Origin: Schizochytrium sp. CCTCC M209059
Taxonomy: Eukaryota > Sar > Bigyra > Thraustochytrida > Thraustochytriidae
Length of the DNA stretch: 64,000 nucleotides
Direction: 5' to 3'
NCBI GenBank assembly: GCA_000818945.1
Contig: KN805448.1
Location: 1-64,000, forward strand
Below are positions 9,653 to 18,270 of the stretch, piece by piece. The position numbers and the translations under genes were made by a program. The notes beneath the pieces are model-generated. The model worked only from the letters and a program-made list of their open reading frames with translations, was not told where the DNA came from and made no database searches. Each line of letters starts with the position of its first letter. Positions within the stretch are counted from its first letter, which is position 1.

Positions 9653-11578
9653 GTGTCCCGCGCCCGCGAACGGAGCAGGTCGGGCGGGGCGAGGCGAGGC
9701 GAGGCCGCCAGAACGCAGACGCGGCGATCGAGGCGCCGACGGCCGCGCGCGCGCGAGCGAGCGAGCACGCCCCGGCCCGAGCTGCTCCTGAGCGGCGGCG
9801 CGGTGACGGCGCTGTACGAGTCGCGCGTGGAGAAGGGCCTCATCAACGATGACCCCAGCCAGCGCGTCGCGTGCGCGCACCTCGACAGGGTCTACGAGGA
9901 CGTGCTCGCCTTCGAGGAGGGCCGCCACGAGAGGCTGGACTTGTGGAAGCGCGAGCGCCGCGCCGCCATCGAGGCGGACGCCAAGGCCGCCGAGGAGGAG
10001 CAGGCCAAGTCTTCCGGCTGGTTCGCCAAGCTCTTTGGCAAGACTCGGCACGAGGGCGGCGCCGCCGGCGCGGCCAAGGCCGAGGCCGCCAAGCGCGAGG
10101 AACAGGCTGCGCGCTCCAAGCTCAACGCCGTCAAGGCCATCGAGGCGCCCCAGAGCCTGTACATGTATGGTGGGCCTGGCAGCGGCAAGACGTACACGAT
10201 GCACTTGCTCTACGATGTGCTCGAGATCCCCGGCAAGCGGCGCGTGCATTTCCACGAGTTCATGCTGCAGGTGCACCGCATGCTGCACTCGCTGCAGCAG
10301 CGCGGCTTCAAGAGCGATGAGATGATCGAGCGCTGCGTGGATGCCCTCTACGAGGAGGGCTGGGTCTTGTGCTTTGACGAGTTCCAGGTCACCGACATTG
10401 CCGACGCCATGATCATCCGCCGTCTTTTTGACTCGCTTATGGCACGCGGCGTCGTTGTCGTTGCCACGAGTAACCGCGCTCCCTCGGAGCTCTACAAGAA
10501 CGGCATTCAGCGTGATCTCTTTGTTCCTTTTATTGAAGACGTGGAAAAGAATTGGGAGGTTGTCAACGTGCAGTCCGAGACGGACTACCGCATGGTGACC
10601 CTTGAGGCTCTTGACAAGAAGAAAAAGAAGAAAAAGCAGCAGCAAAAAGAACAAGGAAAGGACGGCGGTGAGGCCAGCAAAAACAACAAGGACGATGAAG
10701 AAGACGACACCAAAGTTTACTTTACAACGAGCGGCGGTGTCGGCGGCGCAGCGCAGTTCGAGCGTCTCTTTGACTCATACACCAAGGGCAACGTGCTGCA
10801 AAACAGCTCGCTGAGCGTGCAGGGCCGGAAAATCAGAATCCCCGAGGCCGCGCGGAACGAGGACGTGGCCCGATTTACCTTTGACGATCTCTGCGGAAAG
10901 CCCATGGGCGCCGCCGACTATTACGCAATCGCCTCGACATTCCACACCATTTTTGTGGACCAGGTACCGGTGATGCGTCTCAATATGATCAACCAGATCC
11001 GCCGATTTATTACCATGATCGACACCTTTTACGACCAAAATGTAGTGGTCGTGATTGGGGCCGAAGCCCCCATGGGAAAGCTGCTGGACCGCGGCGACGT
11101 CATGGGCGAAGACGATTCGTCGAAGATTGCCGATCAGATCCAAGAGGTCGACATCATCGGTGACGCTACCTATGTGCCCGCGCGGTCGAACATTGACGAG
11201 ATCTTTGCCTTTGACCGCACCCTTTCGCGTCTCCACGAAATGCAACGCGCAGACTACCTTCAGCGCGGCCGTGAGCGGGCCAAGCAGGGCTCCTCACCGG
11301 TCCGCTTTCTCAGTCAGTTCGAGCACGAGTCGCTGAGCAAGGGAGATATTAGTGCGCTTTGGGACCGGTACGACCTCAATGGCGACGGCGTGATCGACAA
11401 CAAGGAGCTCAAGGCTATCTTGACGGACATCACCTTGTTTCGCTCGGGCCATCGCCACGTCCCGGAAGAGGTTTATTCTGCAACGCGACAAGCGCTCGCG
11501 CCGCAGGGCGACGAGGTCATCTCCAAGGACGACTTTTACGCCTATTTTTCCAAGTATGGCCTGTCCACGCGCGGCTAG
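9653..11578 (+). CDS. AFG1/LACE1-family ATPase with C-terminal EF-hand
   Basis: AFG1-type P-loop ATPase (mitochondrial inner-membrane quality control in yeast and animals; ZapE in bacteria). Visible motifs are Walker A GGPGSGKT near 10167, Walker B VLCFDEFQVTD near 10370 and the arginine-finger region ATSNRAP near 10465. A Lys/Gln/Glu-rich insert (about 10609-10715) interrupts the fold. After the ATPase comes an EF-hand with a canonical calcium loop DLNGDGVIDNKE at 11372-11407 and a weaker second helical unit, which is unusual for this family. The N-terminus is Arg-rich, as in a mitochondrial presequence. The 5' end is unresolved: the codon at 9653 is GTG and no in-frame ATG exists between the upstream stop at 9410 and 10164. 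A two-exon start (ATG at 9370 or 9526, intron 9549-9600, GT-AG) restores the frame but is only a guess. Confidence 0.85.
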   Translation: MSRARERSRSGGARRGEAARTQTRRSRRRRPRARERASTPRPELLLSGGAVTALYESRVEKGLINDDPSQRVACAHLDRVYEDVLAFEEGRHERLDLWKRERRAAIEADAKAAEEEQAKSSGWFAKLFGKTRHEGGAAGAAKAEAAKREEQAARSKLNAVKAIEAPQSLYMYGGPGSGKTYTMHLLYDVLEIPGKRRVHFHEFMLQVHRMLHSLQQRGFKSDEMIERCVDALYEEGWVLCFDEFQVTDIADAMIIRRLFDSLMARGVVVVATSNRAPSELYKNGIQRDLFVPFIEDVEKNWEVVNVQSETDYRMVTLEALDKKKKKKKQQQKEQGKDGGEASKNNKDDEEDDTKVYFTTSGGVGGAAQFERLFDSYTKGNVLQNSSLSVQGRKIRIPEAARNEDVARFTFDDLCGKPMGAADYYAIASTFHTIFVDQVPVMRLNMINQIRRFITMIDTFYDQNVVVVIGAEAPMGKLLDRGDVMGEDDSSKIADQIQEVDIIGDATYVPARSNIDEIFAFDRTLSRLHEMQRADYLQRGRERAKQGSSPVRFLSQFEHESLSKGDISALWDRYDLNGDGVIDNKELKAILTDITLFRSGHRHVPEEVYSATRQALAPQGDEVISKDDFYAYFSKYGLSTRG

Positions 11579-11958
11579 GCCTGCGCGTGTGCGGACAGCC
11601 GATTTGTATACGCGAATGGGCCCGTGAAATCAATGCCTTGCATGTTGAATGAGCTTGTGCGCTTGGCAGTAAGTAAAAGAGCTCGGCTGCTACGGCAGCC
11701 TTTCAATATCATTCCGTGCCGTAACGTATCGTGTCGTATCGTAACGAATGGAAAGGAATGGAATGGTGGCGCGCATATGCATGCAGAATGAGTGGGCGCA
11801 TCTTTTAACGACAAAAGAAAGAAAAAAAGGAAGAAGGAATTGCGGACCAAAGCCTGGTGGACACGCACGTACACACACACGCATACACACTGACGCGGAC
11901 TCTGGTTCCCATACGCATCCAGTCCCTTCTTTTCTTTTCTTTTCTTTTCTTTTCTTGC
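11579..11958. other. Convergent 3' intergenic region
   Basis: 380 bp between the AFG1-like gene (+) and the longin-like gene (-). It shows imperfect CGTATCGTAACG and GGAATGGAATGG repeats (about 11715-11765), a CACGTACACACACACGC stretch (about 11863-11890) and a (TTTTC)n run at 11932-11956. No gene is seen. Confidence 0.55.
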
Positions 11959-12729
11959 TCAGACGTTTCGCTTCATCATTTCACCGAGCATGCATACTTT
12001 TTCGAGTAATCGCGTCGCTCGTACAACCTCACCCTCGTAGTGCGCGTGGTCAAAGCGCATACTAAATTGAATTACCAGATAGGTCCCGACGACTACTTTT
12101 TGCACAAGCAGCCGCGAGGCTCGCGTTGGCGTTGACTCGAGCCACACCGCATTGGCGGAATCTTGTCGAAGCGACATGATATCGGTCGCCGCGCTAATGA
12201 GCGGCTTGAGATTGGCCAAGACGCCAAACTGATCGACCTCCCCGGTCGAATAGCTGATACAAGAGTCCCCGACCCGGGGGTCCTCCTTGACGAGCAGAGC
12301 CAAGACCACTGCTCGATTTCGCTTTAGCTCGTCCAAAACAGGCCTGCCTGTATCCTGAATGACGGAGGAGAGTTGGAACTGAAAGTCCTGGAAGGCGTTC
12401 TGATTGAGGCCGATGCTCTTGAGGTCGTTGCGATAATTGTTCAAAAACGCTCCAAGGATCTCTGTCGCGAGCAGCTTGCCGAATTCTTCGCCGTCGTCAC
12501 AGTCATGGAAAAGCACGCAAAACACCGTCTTGGGCTCGTTGCCTACAATTGTGATGGCTAGCTTGCTAAATTCCATGTACGAGAGCTGCAGCCCCGTCGT
12601 CTGCTTCGCCTTCTCCAGCATGGCCGTGATCACCGATCCGAGAAGCCTCGGCTGCTCGGCGGCGTTCACGAACTCTTTCGAGAACAGCAGCAGCCCGCTC
12701 GAGCTGATGATCAGCACGTTGCGCAGCAT
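11959..12729 (-). CDS. Longin/roadblock-like protein of unknown function
   Basis: Predicted 256 residues with no low-complexity regions, so probably a compact folded protein. It begins MLRNVLIISSSGLLLFSKEF, followed by a segment like TVFCVLFHDCDDGEEFGKLL and an amphipathic helix. This beta-strand/helix pattern resembles the N-terminal longin domains of trafficking proteins (adaptor sigma/mu subunits, sedlin, MON1/CCZ1 group). The second half may be another alpha/beta module of the same type. I cannot name the family. The start is a true ATG (12727-12729 on the complement) and the stop is TGA. It is intronless. Its 5' end faces the 3' end of the sterol glucosyltransferase, 675 bp away. Confidence 0.6.
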   Translation of the reverse strand: MLRNVLIISSSGLLLFSKEFVNAAEQPRLLGSVITAMLEKAKQTTGLQLSYMEFSKLAITIVGNEPKTVFCVLFHDCDDGEEFGKLLATEILGAFLNNYRNDLKSIGLNQNAFQDFQFQLSSVIQDTGRPVLDELKRNRAVVLALLVKEDPRVGDSCISYSTGEVDQFGVLANLKPLISAATDIMSLRQDSANAVWLESTPTRASRLLVQKVVVGTYLVIQFSMRFDHAHYEGEVVRATRLLEKVCMLGEMMKRNV

Positions 12730-13404
12730 CGCCTTCGGGCTCAGATGGCTGCCGTCGCCTCTGCCTCCGCCTCCGCCGCTGGAGCCCCCGCTCGGACGGG
12801 CTGGGGTGGGTCGGGGTGGGTCAAGTTTTGCTCGTCTCGCTCGTCTCGCTCGTCTCGTTCACTCTGGTCTCGCTCGCCAGCTCGAGTCTGACCCGGGCCA
12901 CGTCGCTGCTCCGCGCGCGTGCGCGCCTCCCTGCGCCGGCCTGCGCTTCCCCGCGTCTGCGCGCGCGCCGGCCTCCCGTCGAGCCCGCGAGCGCTCCCCG
13001 CGCGCGAAAAGAGCGCAAACGGCGACTGGCACCTCATCTCACCTCACCTCATCTCATCTCATCTCATCTCATCAAACCTGCTCGCTCTGCTCGCGGGTGT
13101 CTTTCATCCTCTGCTCCTCCTCATCGAGAAACCTGCAGAGGAAGGGGGGGGGGGGGGGGGGGAGAGGAAAGGAGTTATGGGTTGCGCGCTCAGGATGCAG
13201 GATGAGCAGAGCTGCCAGGGATAACCTCCTGCGCACGCGCAGGGAGAGCGATATGACTGATTGATTGATTGATTGATTGATTAATTGCAAGCTTCAAGGT
13301 GTGTTTCGTCTTAGAGGTTGTAAAACTGGTTGCTACAAGAGAAAATCTAGCATAGAGATACGGGTCCGATTGGGAAGGCGAATGGATAAAGGGATTTTCA
13401 CAGC
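12730..13404. other. Intergenic region with poly-G and simple repeats
   Basis: 675 bp between two minus-strand genes: 5' flank of the longin-like gene, 3' flank of the glucosyltransferase. It contains TCGCTCGTC repeats (about 12830-12860), a CATCTCATCTC array (about 13030-13072), a 19-base G run at 13144-13162 and a (TTGA)n tract at about 13255-13282. No convincing gene is visible on either strand. Confidence 0.55.
13144..13162. repeat. Poly-G run of 19
   Basis: Nineteen consecutive G on the + strand. Homopolymers of this length are error-prone in sequencing and can form G-quadruplex structures; the exact length should not be trusted. Confidence 0.9.
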
Positions 13405-16400
13405 TTATTGGGCAGAATGAATGGCCGAAGCCGCCAGCGGAGTCCCGTGATCGGACGCGAGCGTTGCGACCTCGTCCGAGTCCGAAGTGTGCGTGGCACT
13501 GTGGTCGTCATGGTGAACCGCAGCCCCGTGACTGCTGTTGCGACGATGGCCATTCACGGGAGACGGCAGATGGACAAGCTTGCCGAAAGCCTTGGATACA
13601 GAGCCTCTCGAACCCCGAGAGGACACCGAGTGTCCGCGGGACCGAATGCGGCGATGCCTTCTGGTCCTTCGCGTCGAGGAGGTCCCCGGCGCAGGGAAAG
13701 CTACTGCAGCTGCCGAGCGAAAGACCTCGGCATTCTCCTCAACGCCGTTCGACATGCCCTCGATACCGCCAGGAAACATGGTATCGGCGATTTCGCGAGC
13801 CTTCTTTTTCCACGCCGAGTCCGGGGCGAGCGCCTTGGGAAGAATGTCGAGAATCGTGTCGTTAAAGTCTGAAATGTGTACCGGGGGCGGGCCAACGCCT
13901 AGCGCGTGGATCCGCGTACCCCAGAATCGTTGGTCCAGCAAGAGAACACCCGTAACCATGCACGGGATCCCAGAAGCGAGAGCCTCGGCCGTCGTTCCTA
14001 GACCCCCGTGAATGACGAGAAAGTCGAGGCGAGGGAAAAGTCGAGAAAATGGCGCGCCACCCACGATGATGAGTCGTTTGTCCTTGGCGTACTCCTCCGC
14101 GCGCGCTTCCTGACTTTGGTCGCGCTGCTCATCGTCGGGGCGATTACCCACAAGTGCGATAATACACGGTTTGTAGCCGCCGGGACACTTGTCGAGAATG
14201 TGCAGGGCAGATTGCAGAATCTTGATGCGCGTCACCGGCATGGAGCTGAAGCAGATGCACATGACGGGATACTCGCGGTCACGGGCGCTTTGGATAAAAT
14301 CTTCGATTTCATCGCTGAGCGGGGGAACCCCCGAAGTGCGCAAAAAGATAAAGTCTGACATGCGCGTGGACACGGGCCAGTCGGGCGGCTTGCCGCCGAA
14401 GGCCTTCTCTTTGATGGGCACGACGATGGGGAACTTGCGGTCGACAATAACCTCAAAGTCATTTTTGCCTTCAAACGAACGCGAAATTCCTCTGCGCCTG
14501 TACATGTCGTCGAGCCGGGAGGTAAAGAGATTGTTTTCCATGAGGCGCTTAATGCGCCGAAAGGTCTCGTGGCCCTCGAGATCAAATGCGGACAACTCAG
14601 AGGCGTCGGCATCTGTTACTCGACGTAGAGGTGTGATGGGTGTGTACGACTTGGATGGTAGACATGTGGGCTGAAGGAAGAAGCCAATCATGGGAATCCG
14701 GAGCGCCTCGCTGATGATGAACGCCAAGTTGGCCGTCGTAAAGGTATAGCACAAAAAGTCTGGTTGCAGCCGCTTTGCCCAGTAAAAGAAGGCAGGTTCC
14801 GAATCAAAGAACTCGCGCTCCATGCGCGCAAGCATGGCGGCCTGCATCAGCCGCAGCTTAGTATTCACGGCCCATTTGGCAATGGGTTTGGCGATGCGCG
14901 CCTCCGTATCACCCCCGCTTGGCACAAAGTGGATGCTACCGCGTTCTACGTCGCAATACTTTTCAATGAGTGGCTTGTAGCGCATTTCCGTGCAAATGTA
15001 GATTTCCCACTCGAAACATTCTGCAAGGCCGCGAGCTAGCGCAATGAACGGCTGCACATCACCGCGCGTGCCCCGTGAAATAACCAGCAGACGTCGCGAT
15101 CCCGAGACATCATTACGCACGGGCAGTGCATCTGTGTTTTCCTCGATGTCGCTCTCTGCCTCGTGGTCGGTATCCTGATCATGTTCTCCTTCTGCGGAAT
15201 TGGCGTGTTCTTTGAGATACTCTTCGCCCGATGCCTGCACGAGCGGAGGTCCGTCAATCTCATCTTTCGAGTCGAAACGCTCATGATCGCCAATGCTGTC
15301 ATCTTCGTAGTCTACCTCTTCTTCTTCTTCTTCTTCGTCGTCGTCGTCTGTACGACTGTCCTCGAGGGTGGAAGGGAGATGATTGTTCTCGTCGGAAGAG
15401 TCTCGATAGACGGACTCTTCGTCGGAAATGTCCTCGGAAAGAAGCGTTGCGTGCGTTGACATGGTCATGTAAGACGCGTGCGAAGAGTCCGAGTTCTCGG
15501 ACATGGCATCTGGGTCGACGACCGCAACGCTACGATCGACGATTCCACCGTCCTTCTCGTTCTCGTTTTCCTTCTCGGTTTCGGCTGTGTTGGTCTGCCC
15601 CTCAGTAGCAGCAGCAGCAGCAGCAGCAGCAATTGCATCAGCATCGCTCTGTGGCCGTTCCTCGTTACCACTTTCGTCTGCGCTTTCTTCCTCCTCTTCG
15701 TCGGCCTTGGCAATCGCGCGAGCTTCATCTGCTAATTGTTGGATCCCGCCCTTGGGCGAGGCCGCCGTGGCGCCTTCCGAGGCAGCGAAATTGCCGACCG
15801 ATAGTGCGAACTGCTGTGGACTGAGCATAGGGGCGCGCTTACGCGATTCAATGGCGCGAATGCTCAGAGTCGTCGGATTTTGCAGCTTACGATCAAAGAT
15901 GGGGACACCGAGTCCTGAAAAGAGCCAAAGTTCGGGCAGCTCTCTACGCTCCATCAAGTCCTTGACAGGGATGAGCGTGCGGCCGATCTTGTGCCTTGCC
16001 GTCTCGAGCAGGTAGCTTCTGTACGCACTCAATTTGATGACGTCTGTGACATTAGCATTTTCCACGACGACGCGCAGGTTGAATGTGTGATGGCCATTGT
16101 GACCCCGGTCCGCCCGGGTTTCGATTTTACCACGCCGACGGTGGCCATTGCCGTCGTAGACATTGATGCGAACAAAGACACCGTTGCTCGAGCTGAGAAG
16201 GGTCTTGTCGTCTGGCGCGACGTGGTCCGCGCCCTCGAGCATAAAGGACAGTTCCATGAGATTCTTTTCGTCCACGTCAGTGTCAAACTCGTACCGAACG
16301 CGCTTTTCGATGCAGGCCATGTTGCGAAACTCCTCGCGTTCCTCGCGTTCTGCTGAGGTCGTGTCCTCGATGTCATCATGAGCATCATCCTCGTCGTCGC

Positions 16401-16599
16401 TCGGCACGTCGCTCCGGGTGGCTGGTGTCTGCGGACTTGTTGGCTGCAGCGGGCCTGGCGCCGACGAAGTCTCGAGCACCTCGTCCTGGGTCCGCGTGAT
16501 CTCTTTAAGCCCGATCTCCTGCGGTGCCTTGCCATCCGGCGCTGCGCATGCCGCCAGCTTTCTGTCTCTATCGCTCACGCTCGAGCAGCAGTTGCCCAT
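13405..16599 (-). CDS. Sterol 3-beta-glucosyltransferase (UGT80/ATG26 type) with N-terminal lipidation motif
   Basis: Predicted 1064 residues. The catalytic half (about 500-960) starts RRLLVISRGTRGDVQPFIAL, the hallmark of sterol/GT28-like glucosyltransferases that move glucose from UDP-glucose to sterols, and has the donor-site segment VIHGGLGTTAEALASGIPC near residue 863. The protein begins MGNCCSS, a textbook N-myristoylation plus dual-Cys palmitoylation signal, so membrane anchoring is likely. Residues about 95-250 look like a C2-type beta sandwich; 250-500 is acidic and disordered; the tail is Arg/Ser/His-rich. The GRAM-PH modules of fungal ATG26 are absent. The start is set at the ATG at 16599 because it gives the lipidation motif; the longer frame opens at TTG (16659). 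The exact acceptor sterol cannot be read from sequence. Confidence 0.88.
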   Translation of the reverse strand: MGNCCSSVSDRDRKLAACAAPDGKAPQEIGLKEITRTQDEVLETSSAPGPLQPTSPQTPATRSDVPSDDEDDAHDDIEDTTSAEREEREEFRNMACIEKRVRYEFDTDVDEKNLMELSFMLEGADHVAPDDKTLLSSSNGVFVRINVYDGNGHRRRGKIETRADRGHNGHHTFNLRVVVENANVTDVIKLSAYRSYLLETARHKIGRTLIPVKDLMERRELPELWLFSGLGVPIFDRKLQNPTTLSIRAIESRKRAPMLSPQQFALSVGNFAASEGATAASPKGGIQQLADEARAIAKADEEEEESADESGNEERPQSDADAIAAAAAAAATEGQTNTAETEKENENEKDGGIVDRSVAVVDPDAMSENSDSSHASYMTMSTHATLLSEDISDEESVYRDSSDENNHLPSTLEDSRTDDDDEEEEEEEVDYEDDSIGDHERFDSKDEIDGPPLVQASGEEYLKEHANSAEGEHDQDTDHEAESDIEENTDALPVRNDVSGSRRLLVISRGTRGDVQPFIALARGLAECFEWEIYICTEMRYKPLIEKYCDVERGSIHFVPSGGDTEARIAKPIAKWAVNTKLRLMQAAMLARMEREFFDSEPAFFYWAKRLQPDFLCYTFTTANLAFIISEALRIPMIGFFLQPTCLPSKSYTPITPLRRVTDADASELSAFDLEGHETFRRIKRLMENNLFTSRLDDMYRRRGISRSFEGKNDFEVIVDRKFPIVVPIKEKAFGGKPPDWPVSTRMSDFIFLRTSGVPPLSDEIEDFIQSARDREYPVMCICFSSMPVTRIKILQSALHILDKCPGGYKPCIIALVGNRPDDEQRDQSQEARAEEYAKDKRLIIVGGAPFSRLFPRLDFLVIHGGLGTTAEALASGIPCMVTGVLLLDQRFWGTRIHALGVGPPPVHISDFNDTILDILPKALAPDSAWKKKAREIADTMFPGGIEGMSNGVEENAEVFRSAAAVAFPAPGTSSTRRTRRHRRIRSRGHSVSSRGSRGSVSKAFGKLVHLPSPVNGHRRNSSHGAAVHHDDHSATHTSDSDEVATLASDHGTPLAASAIHSAQ

Positions 16600-18270
16600 G
16601 GTGGAGAAAGCAGCAGGGCGGGCACCTTCGTCGCCGTCCTCGCCGTTGCCGCGGGTCAATTTCGAACCGCGATGCCGCGCCGAGGCCCTGCCAACCGGCC
16701 GAATCTGCGTGCGTGCCTCTCTGCGTGCGTGCGTGCGTGCGTGCCTGCCTGCCTGCCCGCGGGCCTGCCGCCGCCTGCCTGCGAGTCCGCGGGCGGGTCC
16801 CGCCGTCCGGGGCTCGGCCGCGTCCCTCGCGGCTTCAGGTCTGCGGCCTCCGACTCACCGCGGCCACCTTATAATGAAAATGGAAATGGCAATGGAAATG
16901 GATATGGATATGGAAATGGAAATGGAAATCGAGAGAAGCACGAGCGCGGCCAGGACGAGCAAGCGCGACTCAATGAGTCTTCTCTTCTCTTCTCCTTGCC
17001 TGCCTGCGTCGGCCGGCTCAGCTGGTCGACGATCGAAGGATGAACGCAATCAGGATTGCCCTGGCTGGACGACGACCACTATGCGAGCAATGACAAGCAT
17101 GCGGTTGACACAGACAGCCAGCCGGCCAGCCAGCCAGCCAGCCATCAATGCATCATGGATGACGATTACCGAGGCGACAAAGATGCAGCGCAATGGGAGA
17201 CAGACGCTGGCAGCTATGCTCCAGGAGGACTCGGGATGGAGGGAATCCGTGACCGCGCGATGGCGGAGACGATGCGAGCAATTGGCGACGGATCAACCCA
17301 TCAACCAGCCAGCCACGCCAGCCACGCCACCAAGCCAGCAGCCAGCAAGCAAGCAAACGCAATTCGTGCGATTCGTCGTGCAGAAATGGACACACGAGGC
17401 CGTGGAGGCTTAGCCGACTTGCGCCAAGCATGGCAAAAGGGGAAGACACAAATGGCCAGGCGTTTTATCAAGTCGACATACTGTTCATACAAGCAGGGCG
17501 GACTTCGCCTTGCTCGAGGTGCCACCGCGACAGAGGGCCCACCCAAGTCGACCAAGGGCGGCCAGCTGCAGCGAGAAGATACTAGTAAGGTGAGTTCAAT
17601 CAGTTGCATTGCCGCCGCTTCGATCGAGGAGCGAGAAAGCTTCCTTGCTCGATCGTCCGTCCTGCAGAGGATGCTCTGAGCTGACATTCCCCGGAGGAGG
17701 CGTGTCGTCATCGGCGTCAGTCAACGCTGTCGCCAACGTCGGCGTCGTCGCCAAGGTCGGCGTCGTCGCCAAGATCGGCGTCGCCAAGGTCTCGCTCGGC
17801 TCGCGCGCGAGGGTGCGCGCCGTCGCCATGGGTCCCAAGTGACGAGGCCCTTTCCCGTCTTCACCACGATGGATCTTTTCGCCGCCCGAGTCCATTCTTG
17901 GGGCCTGTGCTGGGGCACCGGGACGCAGACGGAGACGGCGAACTGGGACACGACGCGGCTCTTGCCAATCGGCACATTGGTTCTCGTTGGTTTTGCTCTC
18001 GCCCTGTTTTGTCTTGGCTTGGCTTGGCTTGGCTTGGCTTGACGCTTGGCTTGGCTTTGGTGGTCGCGACGTTGATTGTGATTGTTGCGAGTTGTTGCTT
18101 GCAGATAGATAACCTTTGACACGTCGCTTGACGCAAAGCGAGATTGGCGCCAAGCTGGCCGAGTCCGTCGTCGCCACGGCGAGTGCCGCTGCGCCTGGCG
18201 AGTGAGGCCGGCGCTGTGAGCGAGCAGTAGCGCCCCATTCCACTAGCCTGAGGCGCGAGGGCGGCCCGAG
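16600..18270. promoter_or_regulatory. 1.67-kb divergent intergenic region
   Basis: Between the glucosyltransferase (-) and the At5g03900-like gene (+); it must contain both promoters. It includes GCGTGCGTGCCTGCC tetranucleotides (about 16725-16760), a GGAAAT/GGATAT array (about 16872-16930), CCAGCCAGC units (about 17120-17145), a repeat of GGCGTCGTCGCCAAG (about 17740-17795) and TTGGC units (about 18014-18050). Open frames of up to 200-330 codons across it lack family resemblance and follow the repeats, so no gene is called. An intron-containing small gene cannot be excluded. Confidence 0.45.

Noticed and set aside
16418..17413. 331-codon plus-strand open frame
   Set aside because: It overlaps the glucosyltransferase start antisense and runs through Ala/Cys/Arg repeat translations without family signal.
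17056..17679. 207-codon frame with QPASQPAS repeats
   Set aside because: Driven by CCAGC repeats; no domain, no upstream context; could not be supported as a gene.
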